DNA of 41,780 bases from Actinomadura roseirufa (GTDB lineage: Bacteria > Actinomycetota > Actinomycetes > Streptosporangiales > Streptosporangiaceae). Below the pieces are notes generated by a model, which saw only the letters and a program-made list of their open reading frames with translations, was not told the origin of the DNA and did not search any database. Made by a program: the position numbers and the translations under genes. Shown here piece by piece: positions 8,126 to 16,143 of the stretch. The stretch's first letter is position 1; every line of letters begins with the position of its first letter. Where the stretch lies: positions 1-41,780 of the forward strand of contig NZ_CAACVB010000044.1 in NCBI RefSeq assembly GCF_900659635.1, in the 5' to 3' direction.

Positions 8126-9274
8126 ATGATCGACACCACGCCGCGGCCTTGGATGACCGGCGACGCCGCCGACCTCTTCGAGATGGCCACGGACTTCTTC
8201 GACCGCGAGATCCCGGCGAACAGGGCGAAATGGGAAGCGCAGCACCAGGTCGACCGCGACTTCTGGCTCAAGTGCGGTGAGCTCGGCCTGCTGTGCGCGA
8301 GCGTCCCCGCCGAGTACGGCGGTGGCGGTGGCAGCTTCCTGCACCAGGCGACGATCCAGGAGGCCTACGCGCGTCTCGGCGACCGGTCGTGGGGCAACTC
8401 GATGCACAGCGGGGTCGTCGCCGACTACATCCACGAGTACGGGACGGAGGAGCAGCGGCGGCGCTGGCTGCCGAAGATGGCCACCGGTGAGCTCATCGGG
8501 GCCCTGGCCATGACCGAGCCGTCCGCCGGATCCGACCTGAAGGCGATTCGCACCCGGGCGGTGCGCACGGACCAGGGGTGGCGCGTCAGCGGGTCCAAGA
8601 TCTTCATCACCAACGGCGGCAGCGCCGATCTCGTCGTCGTCGCCTGCTCCACCGACCCGTCGAAGGGCGCCAAGGGGATCTCCCTGATCGTCGTCGAGAC
8701 CCGGGACGCGGCCGGCTTCACCCGGGGACAGCCCCTGGAGAAGATCGGTCAGCACGGCGCGGACACGAACGAGCTCTTCTTCGACGACGTCCTCGTTCCG
8801 GAGGAGAACCTCCTCGGCGCGGAGGGCGGCGGCTTCGCGATGATGATGCACAGGTTGCCGCAGGAGCGGCTGATCGTGGGCATCACCGCGGTCGCCGCGA
8901 CCGAGCTGGCGCTCGCGGTCACCACGGATTACGTGAAGAACCGCGAGGCGTTCGGCGGCACCCTGATGGACAAGCAGCACATCCGCTTCGAGCTCGCCGA
9001 GTGCGCCACGCTCGCCACGGTCGCCCGCACCTTCCTCAACGAGTGCATGGCCACCCACCTGTCGACCGGGCTGGACCTCACCACGTCGGCGATGTGCAAG
9101 TGGTGGCTCACCGACGTCCAGTGCCAGGTGATCGACAAGTGCCTGCAGCTGCACGGCGGATACGGCTACATGACCGAGTACACGATCGCCCGGCTGTACG
9201 CCGACGCCCGGGCGCAGCGCATCTACGGCGGCACCAACGAGATCCAGAAGGAACTGATCGCCCGGTCCCTGTGA
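8126..9274 (+). CDS. Acyl-CoA dehydrogenase, LCAD-like
   Basis: FAD-dependent acyl-CoA dehydrogenase of 382 aa that introduces the alpha,beta double bond. The helical N-domain (1-125), beta-domain with the T-E-P-S-A-G-S-D flavin loop (130-137) and C-terminal helical domain are all complete. The C-terminal half closely resembles vertebrate long-chain acyl-CoA dehydrogenase. The likely catalytic base is Glu247 in L-P-Q-E-R-L, as in LCAD and isovaleryl-CoA dehydrogenase. Consistently, the usual Y-E-G-T glutamate near the C-terminus is glycine (I-Y-G-G-T-N-E-I). ATG 8126 has a GGGAAGGGA site just upstream. It lies in the box A operon, 85 bp after the thiolase. Glu on helix G often goes with branched substrates; the true substrate is unknown. 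Confidence 0.92.
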   Translation: MIDTTPRPWMTGDAADLFEMATDFFDREIPANRAKWEAQHQVDRDFWLKCGELGLLCASVPAEYGGGGGSFLHQATIQEAYARLGDRSWGNSMHSGVVADYIHEYGTEEQRRRWLPKMATGELIGALAMTEPSAGSDLKAIRTRAVRTDQGWRVSGSKIFITNGGSADLVVVACSTDPSKGAKGISLIVVETRDAAGFTRGQPLEKIGQHGADTNELFFDDVLVPEENLLGAEGGGFAMMMHRLPQERLIVGITAVAATELALAVTTDYVKNREAFGGTLMDKQHIRFELAECATLATVARTFLNECMATHLSTGLDLTTSAMCKWWLTDVQCQVIDKCLQLHGGYGYMTEYTIARLYADARAQRIYGGTNEIQKELIARSL

Positions 9275-9359
9275 CCCCGGCGAGAACGGCCGCCACGCAG
9301 CGGGACCGCGCCGTCCGGTGGGCGTGGTCCGGCATCGGAAACGATCGAAGGACTCCAGC

Positions 9360-9836
9360 ATGACCGCCTCCGCGACCAGTGCCCCCCGGCACTTCGGCGA
9401 CATCGACGCCTTCCGCGCCCGCGCCGGCGAGGAACTCGGCGTCGGCGAGTGGTTCGAGATCGATCAGGATCGCGTCGACGCCTTCGCCGAGACGACCGGG
9501 GACCATCAGTGGATCCACGTCGACCCCGCGCGGGCGGCCGAGGGTCCCTACGGCGCGCCGATCGCCCACGGCTACCTGACGCTGTCCCTGATCCCGGTCC
9601 TGGCCGGCCGGATCTTCACCGTCGGCGGCGTCCGGATGTCGATCAACTACGGGCTGAACAGGGTGCGCTTCCCGCAGCCGGTGACGGTCGGTTCCCGGAT
9701 CCGGGCCCGCGCCGCCCTGGTCGGCGTCGAGGACACCGCCTCGGGCGTCCGGGCCGTCATCCGCTACACGATCGAGATCGACGGCCGGGACAAGCCGGCC
9801 TGCGTCGCCGAGCACGTCCGCCTCATGGTGCCGTGA
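9360..9836 (+). CDS. MaoC family (R)-specific enoyl-CoA hydratase, HtdZ-like
   Basis: Single-hotdog MaoC/NodN hydratase of 158 aa that adds water to trans-2-enoyl-CoA. The hydratase-2 signature is F-A-E-T-T-G-D-H-Q-W-I-H-V-D with catalytic Asp48 and His53. The overall sequence resembles mycobacterial HtdZ (Rv0130): the same D-H-Q-W-I-H, I-A-H-G-Y-L-T-L and I-N-Y-G-L-N-(R/K)-V-R-F-P blocks are present. ATG at 9360 follows a GAAGGA site at about 9346-9351; an upstream ATG at 9318 lacks family similarity. It is placed between the dehydrogenase and the SDR, as expected for one beta-oxidation turn. Chain-length specificity is unknown. Confidence 0.92.
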   Translation: MTASATSAPRHFGDIDAFRARAGEELGVGEWFEIDQDRVDAFAETTGDHQWIHVDPARAAEGPYGAPIAHGYLTLSLIPVLAGRIFTVGGVRMSINYGLNRVRFPQPVTVGSRIRARAALVGVEDTASGVRAVIRYTIEIDGRDKPACVAEHVRLMVP

Positions 9837-9908
9837 GGGCCGCCGCCTGAGCCCGGCGCGCGCTCAGTCCTTCACCAGACGCACGACCGACACGAAAGAG
9901 GAGAGTCC

Positions 9909-10673
9909 ATGGGTCGCTACGAGGGGCGGATCGCCCTCATCACCGGGGCCGCACGCGGCATCGGGTTCGGGATCGCCTCCCGCCTCGCCGCGGAGGGCGC
10001 GTCGGTCGCCGTGGTCGACCTCGACGCGGACGCGGCCGCCGAGGCCGCCGGCAGGCTGCCGGTGACCACGGGCGCGAAGGTCATCGACATCGCCGCCGAC
10101 ATCGGCGGGGGAGAGGCGGCCGAGGCGGCGGTCGCCCGGGCCGTGGCGGAGCTGGGCGGTCTCCACGTGCTGGTGAACAACGCCGGAGTGACCCGCGACA
10201 ACCTGATCCACAAGATGACCGAGGACCAGTGGGACACGGTCATGGGCGTGCACCTCAAAGGCGCGTTCCTGATGTCCAGGGCGGCGCAGCGGCATTTCGT
10301 GGCGCAGCGGTACGGCAAGATCCTCAACCTCTCCAGCACCGCCGCGTTCGGCAGCCGCGGTCAGGCCAACTACTCGACCGCGAAGATGGGCGTGCAGGGC
10401 CTCACCCGCACGCTCGGCCTCGAGCTCGGCCCGTTCGGCGTCAACGTCAACGCGATCGCGCCCGGCTTCATCGCCACCGAGATGACCGACGGCGCCGCGC
10501 GCGGGCTCAAGCTGGGCGTCGAGGAGTACCGCCAGATCAGGGCCGAGCGGAACCCGGTCAGGCGCATCGGCTTCCCCGAGGACGTCGCGGCGGCGGCGGC
10601 GTTCCTGTGCAGTGACGAGGCGTCCTACATCACCGGGCAGACGCTGGTCGTCGACGGCGGCGGCAAGCTGTGA
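9909..10673 (+). CDS. SDR family oxidoreductase (3-oxoacyl reductase / 3-hydroxyacyl-CoA dehydrogenase type)
   Basis: Classical short-chain dehydrogenase of 254 aa, close to FabG. It has the nucleotide motif T-G-A-A-R-G-I-G (12-19), N-N-A-G (90-93), catalytic Ser142, Tyr155 and Lys159 (Y-S-T-A-K), and the C-terminal D-G-G-G. A strong GAGGAG site precedes the ATG. In this operon, after dehydrogenase and hydratase, the expected role is oxidation of the 3-hydroxyacyl-CoA before the thiolase step, with NAD+. An Asp at the end of beta2 (V-V-D-L-D) favours NAD(H) over NADP(H), which fits an oxidative role. Last gene of the box A unit; box E starts the next unit 31 bp later. Confidence 0.9.
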   Translation: MGRYEGRIALITGAARGIGFGIASRLAAEGASVAVVDLDADAAAEAAGRLPVTTGAKVIDIAADIGGGEAAEAAVARAVAELGGLHVLVNNAGVTRDNLIHKMTEDQWDTVMGVHLKGAFLMSRAAQRHFVAQRYGKILNLSSTAAFGSRGQANYSTAKMGVQGLTRTLGLELGPFGVNVNAIAPGFIATEMTDGAARGLKLGVEEYRQIRAERNPVRRIGFPEDVAAAAAFLCSDEASYITGQTLVVDGGGKL

Positions 10674-10703
10674 GCGGGGCTCCGGCCGGCACCTCGGAAC
10701 GAT

Positions 10704-10720
10704 CCTACGCAGTCGTATGC
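10704..10720 (+). promoter_or_regulatory. Island box E (weaker copy)
   Basis: Sequence CCTACGCAGTCGTATGC, matching the island consensus except for C in the right half-site (GTCG instead of GTAG). The -10 would be TCGTAT (10713-10718). It lies in the 67-bp gap before the paired acyl-CoA dehydrogenase genes, so it could give them a secondary promoter inside the longer transcript. No clear -35 is present. Confidence 0.6.
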
Positions 10721-10740
10721 TCTATGCCCGGGAGGCCGGA

Positions 10741-11754
10741 ATGCACTTCGCCCTTTCGGAGGATCAACGCGTCCTCCAGCACACGGCCGACGAGGTCACG
10801 GCGCGGGTGCTCGCGGACTCGCCGGTGGGGGACGCGCGCACGGACGGAGGCGCGCTGCGCGCCCGACTGTGGTCGACCCTGGTCGAGCTCGACCTCGTCG
10901 GGCTGCTGGTCCCCGAGCAGCAGGGCGGCGCGGGCGGTTCACTGACCGACGCCTGCGTCGTCGCCGAGGTGCTCGGCCGCCACATCGCGCCCGTCCCGTA
11001 CGTCGGAACCGCCATCGCGGCGGCGGCGCTGCTCCGCTTCGCGGGCGGCCCGCGGGAGCCGCTCGCCCGTCTGTGCCGTGGCGAGGCGTACTCGGTCCTC
11101 CTCGGCGGACGGCTCCAGGATCCGGTCGGGACCGCCACCGTGGCGTTCGACTGGGTCGAGGGCGCTCGGGGCGTCGTGCTCTCCCCGGACGGGCTCGCCG
11201 CGGTGCACGACCTCCTGGACATCGACCCGCTCACGGACGTCGATCCGCTGCACCGCCTGTGCGGCGTGCGGCCCGTCCCGGCGGGCGCCGCCTCCGGTGA
11301 GGGGGCGCGCAGGGCGCGGGCGGCGGCGTGGACCGGAGCCGCGGCCCTCCTGACCGGTCTCGCCGACGGAGCGTTGCGCCAGGCGGCCGGCTACGCGCGG
11401 CAGCGCGAGCAGTACGACCGCCCGATCGGCTCGTTCCAGGCCGTGCAGCATCTCTGCGCCGACATGCTCGTCGACGTCGAGACCTCGCGCTCGATCACCT
11501 ACGGCGCCTCCTGGGCGGCCGAACACGCCCCGATCGACGAGGCGGAGCGGGTGGCCGCGGCCGCCAAGGGCCATGCCGGCGCGGCCGCGATCAGGGTCTG
11601 CGAGAACGGCGTCCAGGTCCTCGGCGGGATCGGCGTGACCGAGGAGCACGATGCCCACCTCCGTTTGCGCAGTGCCCATCTGCACAACGCGGTATTCGGC
11701 AACACGGACGCGCCATTGATGCTGCTCGCCGGCCGCGTCCTCGACCAGGCATGA
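10741..11754 (+). CDS. Acyl-CoA dehydrogenase, small/non-catalytic-type subunit
   Basis: Acyl-CoA dehydrogenase homologue of 337 aa. Shorter than usual, with a reduced middle beta-domain (no intact T-E-P-x-x-G-S-D loop) but an intact C-terminal FAD-binding part: R-Q-R-E-Q-Y-D-R-P-I-G-S-F-Q-A-V-Q-H and Q-V-L-G-G-I-G-V-T. It lacks the Y-E-G-T region. This matches the beta-type subunits of actinobacterial alpha2beta2 dehydrogenases such as the FadE26/27 and FadE28/29 pairs of Mycobacterium, where the subunits share the active site. ATG 10741 has a GGAG site at 10730-10733. The partner follows 12 bp downstream. Assignment to the family is firm; the heteromer is inferred. Confidence 0.87.
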   Translation: MHFALSEDQRVLQHTADEVTARVLADSPVGDARTDGGALRARLWSTLVELDLVGLLVPEQQGGAGGSLTDACVVAEVLGRHIAPVPYVGTAIAAAALLRFAGGPREPLARLCRGEAYSVLLGGRLQDPVGTATVAFDWVEGARGVVLSPDGLAAVHDLLDIDPLTDVDPLHRLCGVRPVPAGAASGEGARRARAAAWTGAAALLTGLADGALRQAAGYARQREQYDRPIGSFQAVQHLCADMLVDVETSRSITYGASWAAEHAPIDEAERVAAAAKGHAGAAAIRVCENGVQVLGGIGVTEEHDAHLRLRSAHLHNAVFGNTDAPLMLLAGRVLDQA

Positions 11755-11766
11755 GGGCGATCACAC

Positions 11767-12900
11767 ATGGACCTTCGCGACTCCCCTGAAGAAGCCCGTT
11801 TCCGAGCACGGCTGCGCGCCTGGCTCGAGGAGAATCTGCCGTCCGAGCCGGAACCGGTCGTGCTCGCCGAGCGCTGGCCCTACATGCGCGAGTTCGGGCA
11901 GCTCCTGTACAGGAGCGGCTGGGTCGCCCTGTCGTATCCGAAGGAGGTCGGAGGCCAGGGGCTCGGGCCGATGGAGGAGGCGATCCTCAGCGAGGAGCTG
12001 GGCAGGGCCAACGCCCCCAGCCTGCTTCCGCTCGGTCACCTCGGGCGGCCCCTGCTCAGCCACGGCACCGAGGAGCAGCGGCGCCGTTACCTGCCGCCGC
12101 TGCTCGCCTCCGACGAGATCTGGTGCCAGGGGTTCTCGGAGCCGCAGGCGGGCTCCGACCTCGCCGCGCTGCGGACCCGTGCGGTCCGTGAGGACGGCGC
12201 GTGGGTGCTCAACGGGCACAAGACCTGGACGAGCTACGGCGCGTTCGCCGACTTCTGCCTGCTGCTCGCCCGGACGGATCCGGACGCCGTCCGGCACCGT
12301 GGAATCTCGGCGTTCATCGTTCCGCTGAGCACGCCGGGGGTGACCGTCCGCCCGATCGTGCTGGCCAACGGGGACGAGGAGTTCGCCGAGATCTTCCTGG
12401 ACGACGTGCGCGTCCCGGCGGCGAACCTCCTCGGCCGGCCGAACGGGGGCTGGCGGATCGCCATGGACGTGGTGAACTACGAGAGGGGCGCCGTCGAGAC
12501 CGGGTACCTGCCGAAGTTCGAGCGCTACCTCTCCGAGCTGGCCGCGGTCGTCAAGGCGCGGACGCCGGGCCCCGACCGGGCCACGCTGCGCGCGCTCGGC
12601 GAGTGCGCGGCCGCGCTGGAGACGCTGCGGATGCACTGCCTGCGCACCCTGAGCGAGCGCGTCTCGGGGGCGCCCCCCGGTCCGGAGAGCTCGGTGGACA
12701 AGCTGCTCATGACCGCGGTGGAGCAGAAGCTGATGGCGCTCGGCCTCAGCCTGCTGCCCGACGTCACCGCGCCGGGCCGCGCCGAGTGGTTCGACCGCTA
12801 CCTCTACGGCCGTGCCGGCAGCATCTACGGCGGATCGGCCCAGATCCAGCGGAACATCCTCGCCGAGCGGCTGCTGGGCCTGCCGCGAAGCCCCGGATAG
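11767..12900 (+). CDS. Acyl-CoA dehydrogenase, large/catalytic-type subunit
   Basis: Acyl-CoA dehydrogenase of 377 aa with all three domains: N-helical (1-118), beta-domain with S-E-P-Q-A-G-S-D (124-131), and C-helical. Glu239 in N-Y-E-R-G is the probable catalytic base; the late motif is I-Y-G-G-S-A-Q-I-Q-R, again without the Y-E-G-T glutamate. It resembles FadE28/FadE26-type alpha subunits and follows the beta-type gene by 12 bp, which supports a heteromeric enzyme. Such heterotetramers in Mycobacterium act on steroid-CoA side chains; that extension to this protein is inference. It converges on the TetR gene across a strong hairpin. Confidence 0.9.
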   Translation: MDLRDSPEEARFRARLRAWLEENLPSEPEPVVLAERWPYMREFGQLLYRSGWVALSYPKEVGGQGLGPMEEAILSEELGRANAPSLLPLGHLGRPLLSHGTEEQRRRYLPPLLASDEIWCQGFSEPQAGSDLAALRTRAVREDGAWVLNGHKTWTSYGAFADFCLLLARTDPDAVRHRGISAFIVPLSTPGVTVRPIVLANGDEEFAEIFLDDVRVPAANLLGRPNGGWRIAMDVVNYERGAVETGYLPKFERYLSELAAVVKARTPGPDRATLRALGECAAALETLRMHCLRTLSERVSGAPPGPESSVDKLLMTAVEQKLMALGLSLLPDVTAPGRAEWFDRYLYGRAGSIYGGSAQIQRNILAERLLGLPRSPG

Positions 12901-12922
12901 CCGGCGGGGCGCCGAGCGGCGG

Positions 12923-12963
12923 GGGCACCGGGGCGGACGGCCTCGGCCGGCGGTCCGGTGCCC
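12923..12963. terminator. Hairpin between convergent dehydrogenase and TetR genes
   Basis: Perfect 9-bp arms GGGCACCGG (12923-12931) and CCGGTGCCC (12955-12963) enclose a second GC-rich inner stem (CGGCC/GGCCG). It fills the 67-bp gap between two convergent stops and could terminate both transcripts. No T tract follows, as is common in high-GC actinomycetes. Confidence 0.55.
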
Positions 12964-12967
12964 GCGG

Positions 12968-13615
12968 TCAGGCGAGGACGCCGCGGACGGCGTACTCGGC
13001 CAGTTCCGCGGCGGTCCGCGATCGCTCGGCCGCGGTGTCCTTCGGCCCACCGGGGCGGAACCAGGTGTGCATCCAGTTCACGGTGCCCAGCATGGCCTTG
13101 ACGAGGACGTTCACGTCGCCGCCGCGGAACACGCCGGTCTCGACGCCCTCCTTGACGACGGCCACGTAGTACGCCTCGAACTGCCGGCGCATCTTCAGGA
13201 TCTGCGCCATCTGCTCGTCCTTGTTGCGGCCCTCGCTGGCGAGGTTCATCTCGATCTGGTACTGCGCCGGACCCATGTAGTTGGCCCGGTTCATGAGGTG
13301 CATCGCGTGGTGGTGCACCATCTCGCGCAGCTTCTGCTCCGGGCCGAGATCCTCCCGCTCGGCGGTCGGCCCGACCGCCTCCAGCGCCCACTCCAGCGCC
13401 TGCAGATGGATCCCGATGAACAGGTCGCCCTTGGTCCGGAAGTAGTGGTAGATCCGGCCCTTGGTGCAGCCGAGCACATCGGCCACATCGTCGATCGAGG
13501 TGGCCGAGTACCCCCGTTCCGAGAATGCCGTGGCCGCCGCGTCCAGGATCTCTCGCGCGCTCGCGTGCCGCTTGGAGTCCAGGTTCCCCGTACGTCCTTG
13601 GGCGAAGGTTCGCAT
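12968..13615 (-). CDS. TetR family regulator, KstR2-like; candidate master regulator of the island
   Basis: TetR-type repressor of 215 aa. The N-terminal helix-turn-helix spans about 39-59 (T-S-I-D-D-V-A-D-V-L-G-C-T-K-G-R-I-Y-H-Y-F). The ligand domain carries N-W-M-H-T-W-F-R-P-G-G-P near 180-191, closely resembling the W-Y-R-P-G-G-P block of KstR2, a repressor that responds to steroid-derived CoA thioesters. ATG at 13615 sits six bases after the TAGTAT of box G, so the mRNA is probably leaderless and the gene self-regulated. The gene lies at the centre of the units carrying the shared box, so it is the best candidate to bind CTAC-N3-GTAG. The inducer is probably a CoA thioester of the pathway, by analogy. 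Confidence 0.92.
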   Translation of the reverse strand: MRTFAQGRTGNLDSKRHASAREILDAAATAFSERGYSATSIDDVADVLGCTKGRIYHYFRTKGDLFIGIHLQALEWALEAVGPTAEREDLGPEQKLREMVHHHAMHLMNRANYMGPAQYQIEMNLASEGRNKDEQMAQILKMRRQFEAYYVAVVKEGVETGVFRGGDVNVLVKAMLGTVNWMHTWFRPGGPKDTAAERSRTAAELAEYAVRGVLA

Positions 13616-13619
13616 GGCG

Positions 13620-13636
13620 ACATACTACTCGGCCGG
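13620..13636 (-). promoter_or_regulatory. Island box G over the TetR start (weaker copy)
   Basis: On the minus strand the sequence reads CCGGCCGAGTAGTATGT: the right half and -10 (GTAGTATGT) are perfect, the left half is degenerate (CCGGC for CCTAC). The TAGTAT hexamer ends six bases before the TetR ATG, so transcription would start at the start codon. This is the expected position for an autoregulatory operator of lower affinity. Confidence 0.7.
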
Positions 13637-13794
13637 ATGAAAGCGGAGGAGCGCCCGCCGTTTCCGCGGCCGTCATCTACCGGCCGTTCGCCGCCTCCCG
13701 CCAGCAGGGTAGGGCCAAGCGTGCGCGCGCCGCCTCCCCCACTCCCGTTTCCCGGCCGAAAGACGAGATCCGGCTGGTCCCGGGAACGGAAAAA

Positions 13795-13811
13795 CCTACG
13801 TGGTAGTATGT
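13795..13811 (+). promoter_or_regulatory. Island box B, promoter of the thioesterase gene
   Basis: Sequence CCTACGTGGTAGTATGT after five A residues (13790-13794). It is identical to box A. TAGTAT at 13804-13809 would be the -10, giving a start near 13816 and a leader of about 50 bases. It is divergent from box G, 160 bp away. Confidence 0.85.
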
Positions 13812-13868
13812 TCGCGTGCGAACGCCGGACGAGGCTCGTCCGGCGCGGAGCATGTGAGGGGCGACTCG

Positions 13869-14795
13869 ATGCGCGCTGACCATCCGCACACCGCGACGGG
13901 CGACCCGGGTCCGGGCGCGAGGAGATCCGGGCACGTCGACCCTGAGGCCGGAGTCGGCGGACTCCTCGAACTGGAACAGGTCGAGCCGCTCGTCTTCCGC
14001 GGCCGGGCCCACGCGGGCGAACGCGTCAGGTTGTACGGCGGCGAGGTCGCGGCCCAGGCGATGCTGGCGGCCGGCCGGACGGTGCCGCCGGGGCGGGCGC
14101 TCAACTCGCTCGGCGCCTACTTCCTTCTCCCGGGCGACTCCACGGTGCCCGTCACCTACGAGGTCGGGGTGGCGCGGGACGGGGGCACCTACAGCACCCG
14201 CACGGTGGAGGCGCGCCAGCCGGGCGGCCCGATCCTGCTGGCCACGGCGTCGTTCCAGAGTCCGGAGCGCGGGCTGGGTCATCAGGTGGCGCCTGATCCG
14301 GTACGGATGCCCGAGGATCTGCCGCCGCTGGAGGAGGCCCTGGCGTACGACCCGCCGACTCTGGCCTGGATCTCCGAGGTGACCGACAGGCTGCCCGTCG
14401 AGGTCCGGTTCCCCGACGGGGCCCTGCATCGTCCGGGCGCGAGCGGGCACATCGCCGCGCTGCGCGTGTGGCTGCGCACCCGGCACGCGCTCAAGGGCCC
14501 GCCGGACGTTCACGCCGCCGGTGTGGTCTACCTCTCCGACCTGCTGATGCTCGTGGCGAGCCTGCGACCGCATCCGCACCGCATCGCCGACGGGGACGTG
14601 TGGTTCGCCACGATCGGCCACTCGGTCGTCCTGCACGCACCGGCGCGCGCCGACGACTGGTTGCTCTACGAGGTCGAGAGCGACTGGGCGGGCGACGGGC
14701 GCTGCCTGACGCGCGGCCGGCTGTTCGACAGGGCCGGGAGCCTGTGCGCGAGCACGACCCAGGAGGCCGTCCTTCGCGTCCGCGAAGCGGGCTGA
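13869..14795 (+). CDS. Acyl-CoA thioesterase II (TesB-like)
   Basis: Double-hotdog acyl-CoA thioesterase of 308 aa that hydrolyses acyl-CoA to free acid and CoA. The first hotdog contains L-Y-G-G-E-V-A-A-Q-A-M and H/L-G-A-Y-F-L-L-P-G-D; the second has Y-L-S-D-L-L-M-L with Asp224 (equivalent to E. coli TesB Asp204) and T-T-Q-E with Gln298 (equivalent to Gln278). The ATG at 13869 follows GAGGGG at 13856-13861; the earlier in-frame GTG at 13800 falls inside box B and cannot be transcribed from it. It may be a single-gene unit, or may read through into the transporter operon. The likely role is relief of CoA sequestration when intermediates accumulate. Confidence 0.9.
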   Translation: MRADHPHTATGDPGPGARRSGHVDPEAGVGGLLELEQVEPLVFRGRAHAGERVRLYGGEVAAQAMLAAGRTVPPGRALNSLGAYFLLPGDSTVPVTYEVGVARDGGTYSTRTVEARQPGGPILLATASFQSPERGLGHQVAPDPVRMPEDLPPLEEALAYDPPTLAWISEVTDRLPVEVRFPDGALHRPGASGHIAALRVWLRTRHALKGPPDVHAAGVVYLSDLLMLVASLRPHPHRIADGDVWFATIGHSVVLHAPARADDWLLYEVESDWAGDGRCLTRGRLFDRAGSLCASTTQEAVLRVREAG

Positions 14796-14837
14796 GCGGG
14801 GCCGGCGGCGGCCGGGGAGGCCGTTGACGTGCTACAA

Positions 14838-14854
14838 CCTACTGAGTAGCATGT
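14838..14854 (+). promoter_or_regulatory. Island box F with -35, promoter of the ABC transporter operon
   Basis: Sequence CCTACTGAGTAGCATGT followed by seven T residues. TTGACG (14824-14829) and TAGCAT (14847-14852) are separated by exactly 17 bp, the most complete promoter among the boxes. The box fills the spacer and -10, so bound protein would block polymerase. Confidence 0.85.
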
Positions 14855-14958
14855 TTTTTTAGTGACGCACACCACTGCACCGACGTGCAGGACGCTCCGA
14901 GCCCAGGGCCTGCGCCCGGCCGGGTCAGACGTGCGGGTGAAGCGTCGCGAACACAGGT

Positions 14959-14979
14959 GCCGGGCGGACGACGCCCGGC
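14959..14979 (+). promoter_or_regulatory. Leader hairpin before the ABC transporter operon
   Basis: Perfect 8-bp arms GCCGGGCG and CGCCCGGC around a GACGA loop, ending 18 bases before the ATG at 14998 in a leader of about 140 bases. A smaller TGCAC/GTGCA hairpin lies at 14876-14889. It might affect translation or mRNA stability; chance formation in GC-rich DNA is possible. Confidence 0.3.
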
Positions 14980-14997
14980 GAGCCGAAAAGAGATGCC

Positions 14998-16143
14998 ATG
15001 AGAACAACCCCCAGGGGCTCCGTCGCCGCACTCGCCACCGGCGCGCTCTGCCTCACGATGCTGGCCGCCTGCGGCGGCGACGGCGGGAACGCCGAGGCGA
15101 AGGGCGGCGCCGCCTCGTCGGGCGCGGCGAAGGCCGTGATCAGCGAGGCGGAGACGGCGTTCGCCGAGTACACCAGGCCGCGGCCAGCCTCCCCGGTCCC
15201 GCCGCTCCCGTCGCCGGCACCCGGCGGCAAGCGCCTGGCGGTGGTCACGTGCTCGCTTCCGGTGTGCGTCACCCTCACCCAGGGCGCCGAGGAGGCCGCG
15301 CGCAAGCTGGGGTGGAAGGTCTCGACGCTGCAGTCCAACAGCACGCCCCAGGGCTACGTCTCGGTGATGAACCAGGTGGCCGCGGACCCGCCGGACGCCC
15401 TCGCCTACATCCCGGCCGTGCCGGACTCCTCGATCCAGCCGCAGCTGGCCAAGCTCAAGGCCGCCGGTACGAAGATCTCGGAGATCGCCCCGCTCGGCGC
15501 CGGCCTGACGCCGGACGGTCCCGTCCGCGCCGTCGTGTTCGGCCAGAAGGACTCCGCGCTCACCGGAACGCTGATGGCCCAGTCGGTGGTGGCGGACGCG
15601 AACGGCCCGGCGAAGTCGGTGTTCGTCTGGGACCCGTCCTTCGTCGGGGCGTGGGGGCCGATCAAGGACGCCTACAAGAAGGTGATGAAGGAGGCCGGGG
15701 GTTCGGCCGGGATCCTGGACGTCTCGAACGCCAACATCGGCAAGACGGTCCCGGGCCAGATCGTCAGCTACCTCCAGGCCCACCCGGACACCAGGTACGT
15801 CGCGCTGGCGGTCGTCGACTACAACGCCGGGCTCGACGCCGCCCTCCGGGCCGCGGGCCTGGCCGGCAAGGTCAAGATCCTCAGCCGCGCCGCCGACGCG
15901 GCCTCGCTGAAGGCGATCCAGGCCGGGACCCAGTGGGCCTCGGTCGGGCTGGAGCTCGCCGCCGGCGGCTACCGCGCCGTCGACCAGCTGATCCGGCTGA
16001 TGACGGGCGTGCCGCTCGGCGACCGGGCCGACGCCCCCGGATGGCAGCAGATCTACGTCAAGGGCAACGTGACCCAGACCAGCGACAAGCCCGAGCCGCC
16101 GGACTACGCGCGGACGTACTTCGCGGCTTGGCACGTGGGATGA
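14998..16143 (+). CDS. ABC importer substrate-binding lipoprotein (RbsB-like)
   Basis: Extracytoplasmic lipoprotein of 381 aa. It has a signal peptide with lipobox L-A-A-C (Cys25) and a Gly/Ala/Pro linker to about residue 75. It ends in a type-I periplasmic-binding fold (V-V-T-C-S-L-P-V-C-V-T-L-T-Q-G, then N-Q-V-A-A-D-P-P-D-A, then V-V-D-Y-N-A-G-L-D-A-A-L). This fold belongs to the ribose/xylose-type (CUT2) importers. It has two cysteines close together (about 85 and 90) that could form a disulfide. The stop overlaps the ATPase ATG. Because the operon is driven by the island box, the ligand is likely to be the pathway's growth substrate or a conjugate of it rather than an ordinary sugar. Confidence 0.88.
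   Translation: MRTTPRGSVAALATGALCLTMLAACGGDGGNAEAKGGAASSGAAKAVISEAETAFAEYTRPRPASPVPPLPSPAPGGKRLAVVTCSLPVCVTLTQGAEEAARKLGWKVSTLQSNSTPQGYVSVMNQVAADPPDALAYIPAVPDSSIQPQLAKLKAAGTKISEIAPLGAGLTPDGPVRAVVFGQKDSALTGTLMAQSVVADANGPAKSVFVWDPSFVGAWGPIKDAYKKVMKEAGGSAGILDVSNANIGKTVPGQIVSYLQAHPDTRYVALAVVDYNAGLDAALRAAGLAGKVKILSRAADAASLKAIQAGTQWASVGLELAAGGYRAVDQLIRLMTGVPLGDRADAPGWQQIYVKGNVTQTSDKPEPPDYARTYFAAWHVG

Noticed and set aside
13800..13868. GTG start at 13800 for the thioesterase
   Set aside because: It lies inside promoter box B, upstream of the predicted transcription start; ATG 13869 has a good ribosome site.
14862..16139. Extended frame joined to the ABC ATPase (938 aa)
   Set aside because: The upstream part is the shifted frame of the binding-protein gene; ATG 16140 overlapping its TGA is the natural start.
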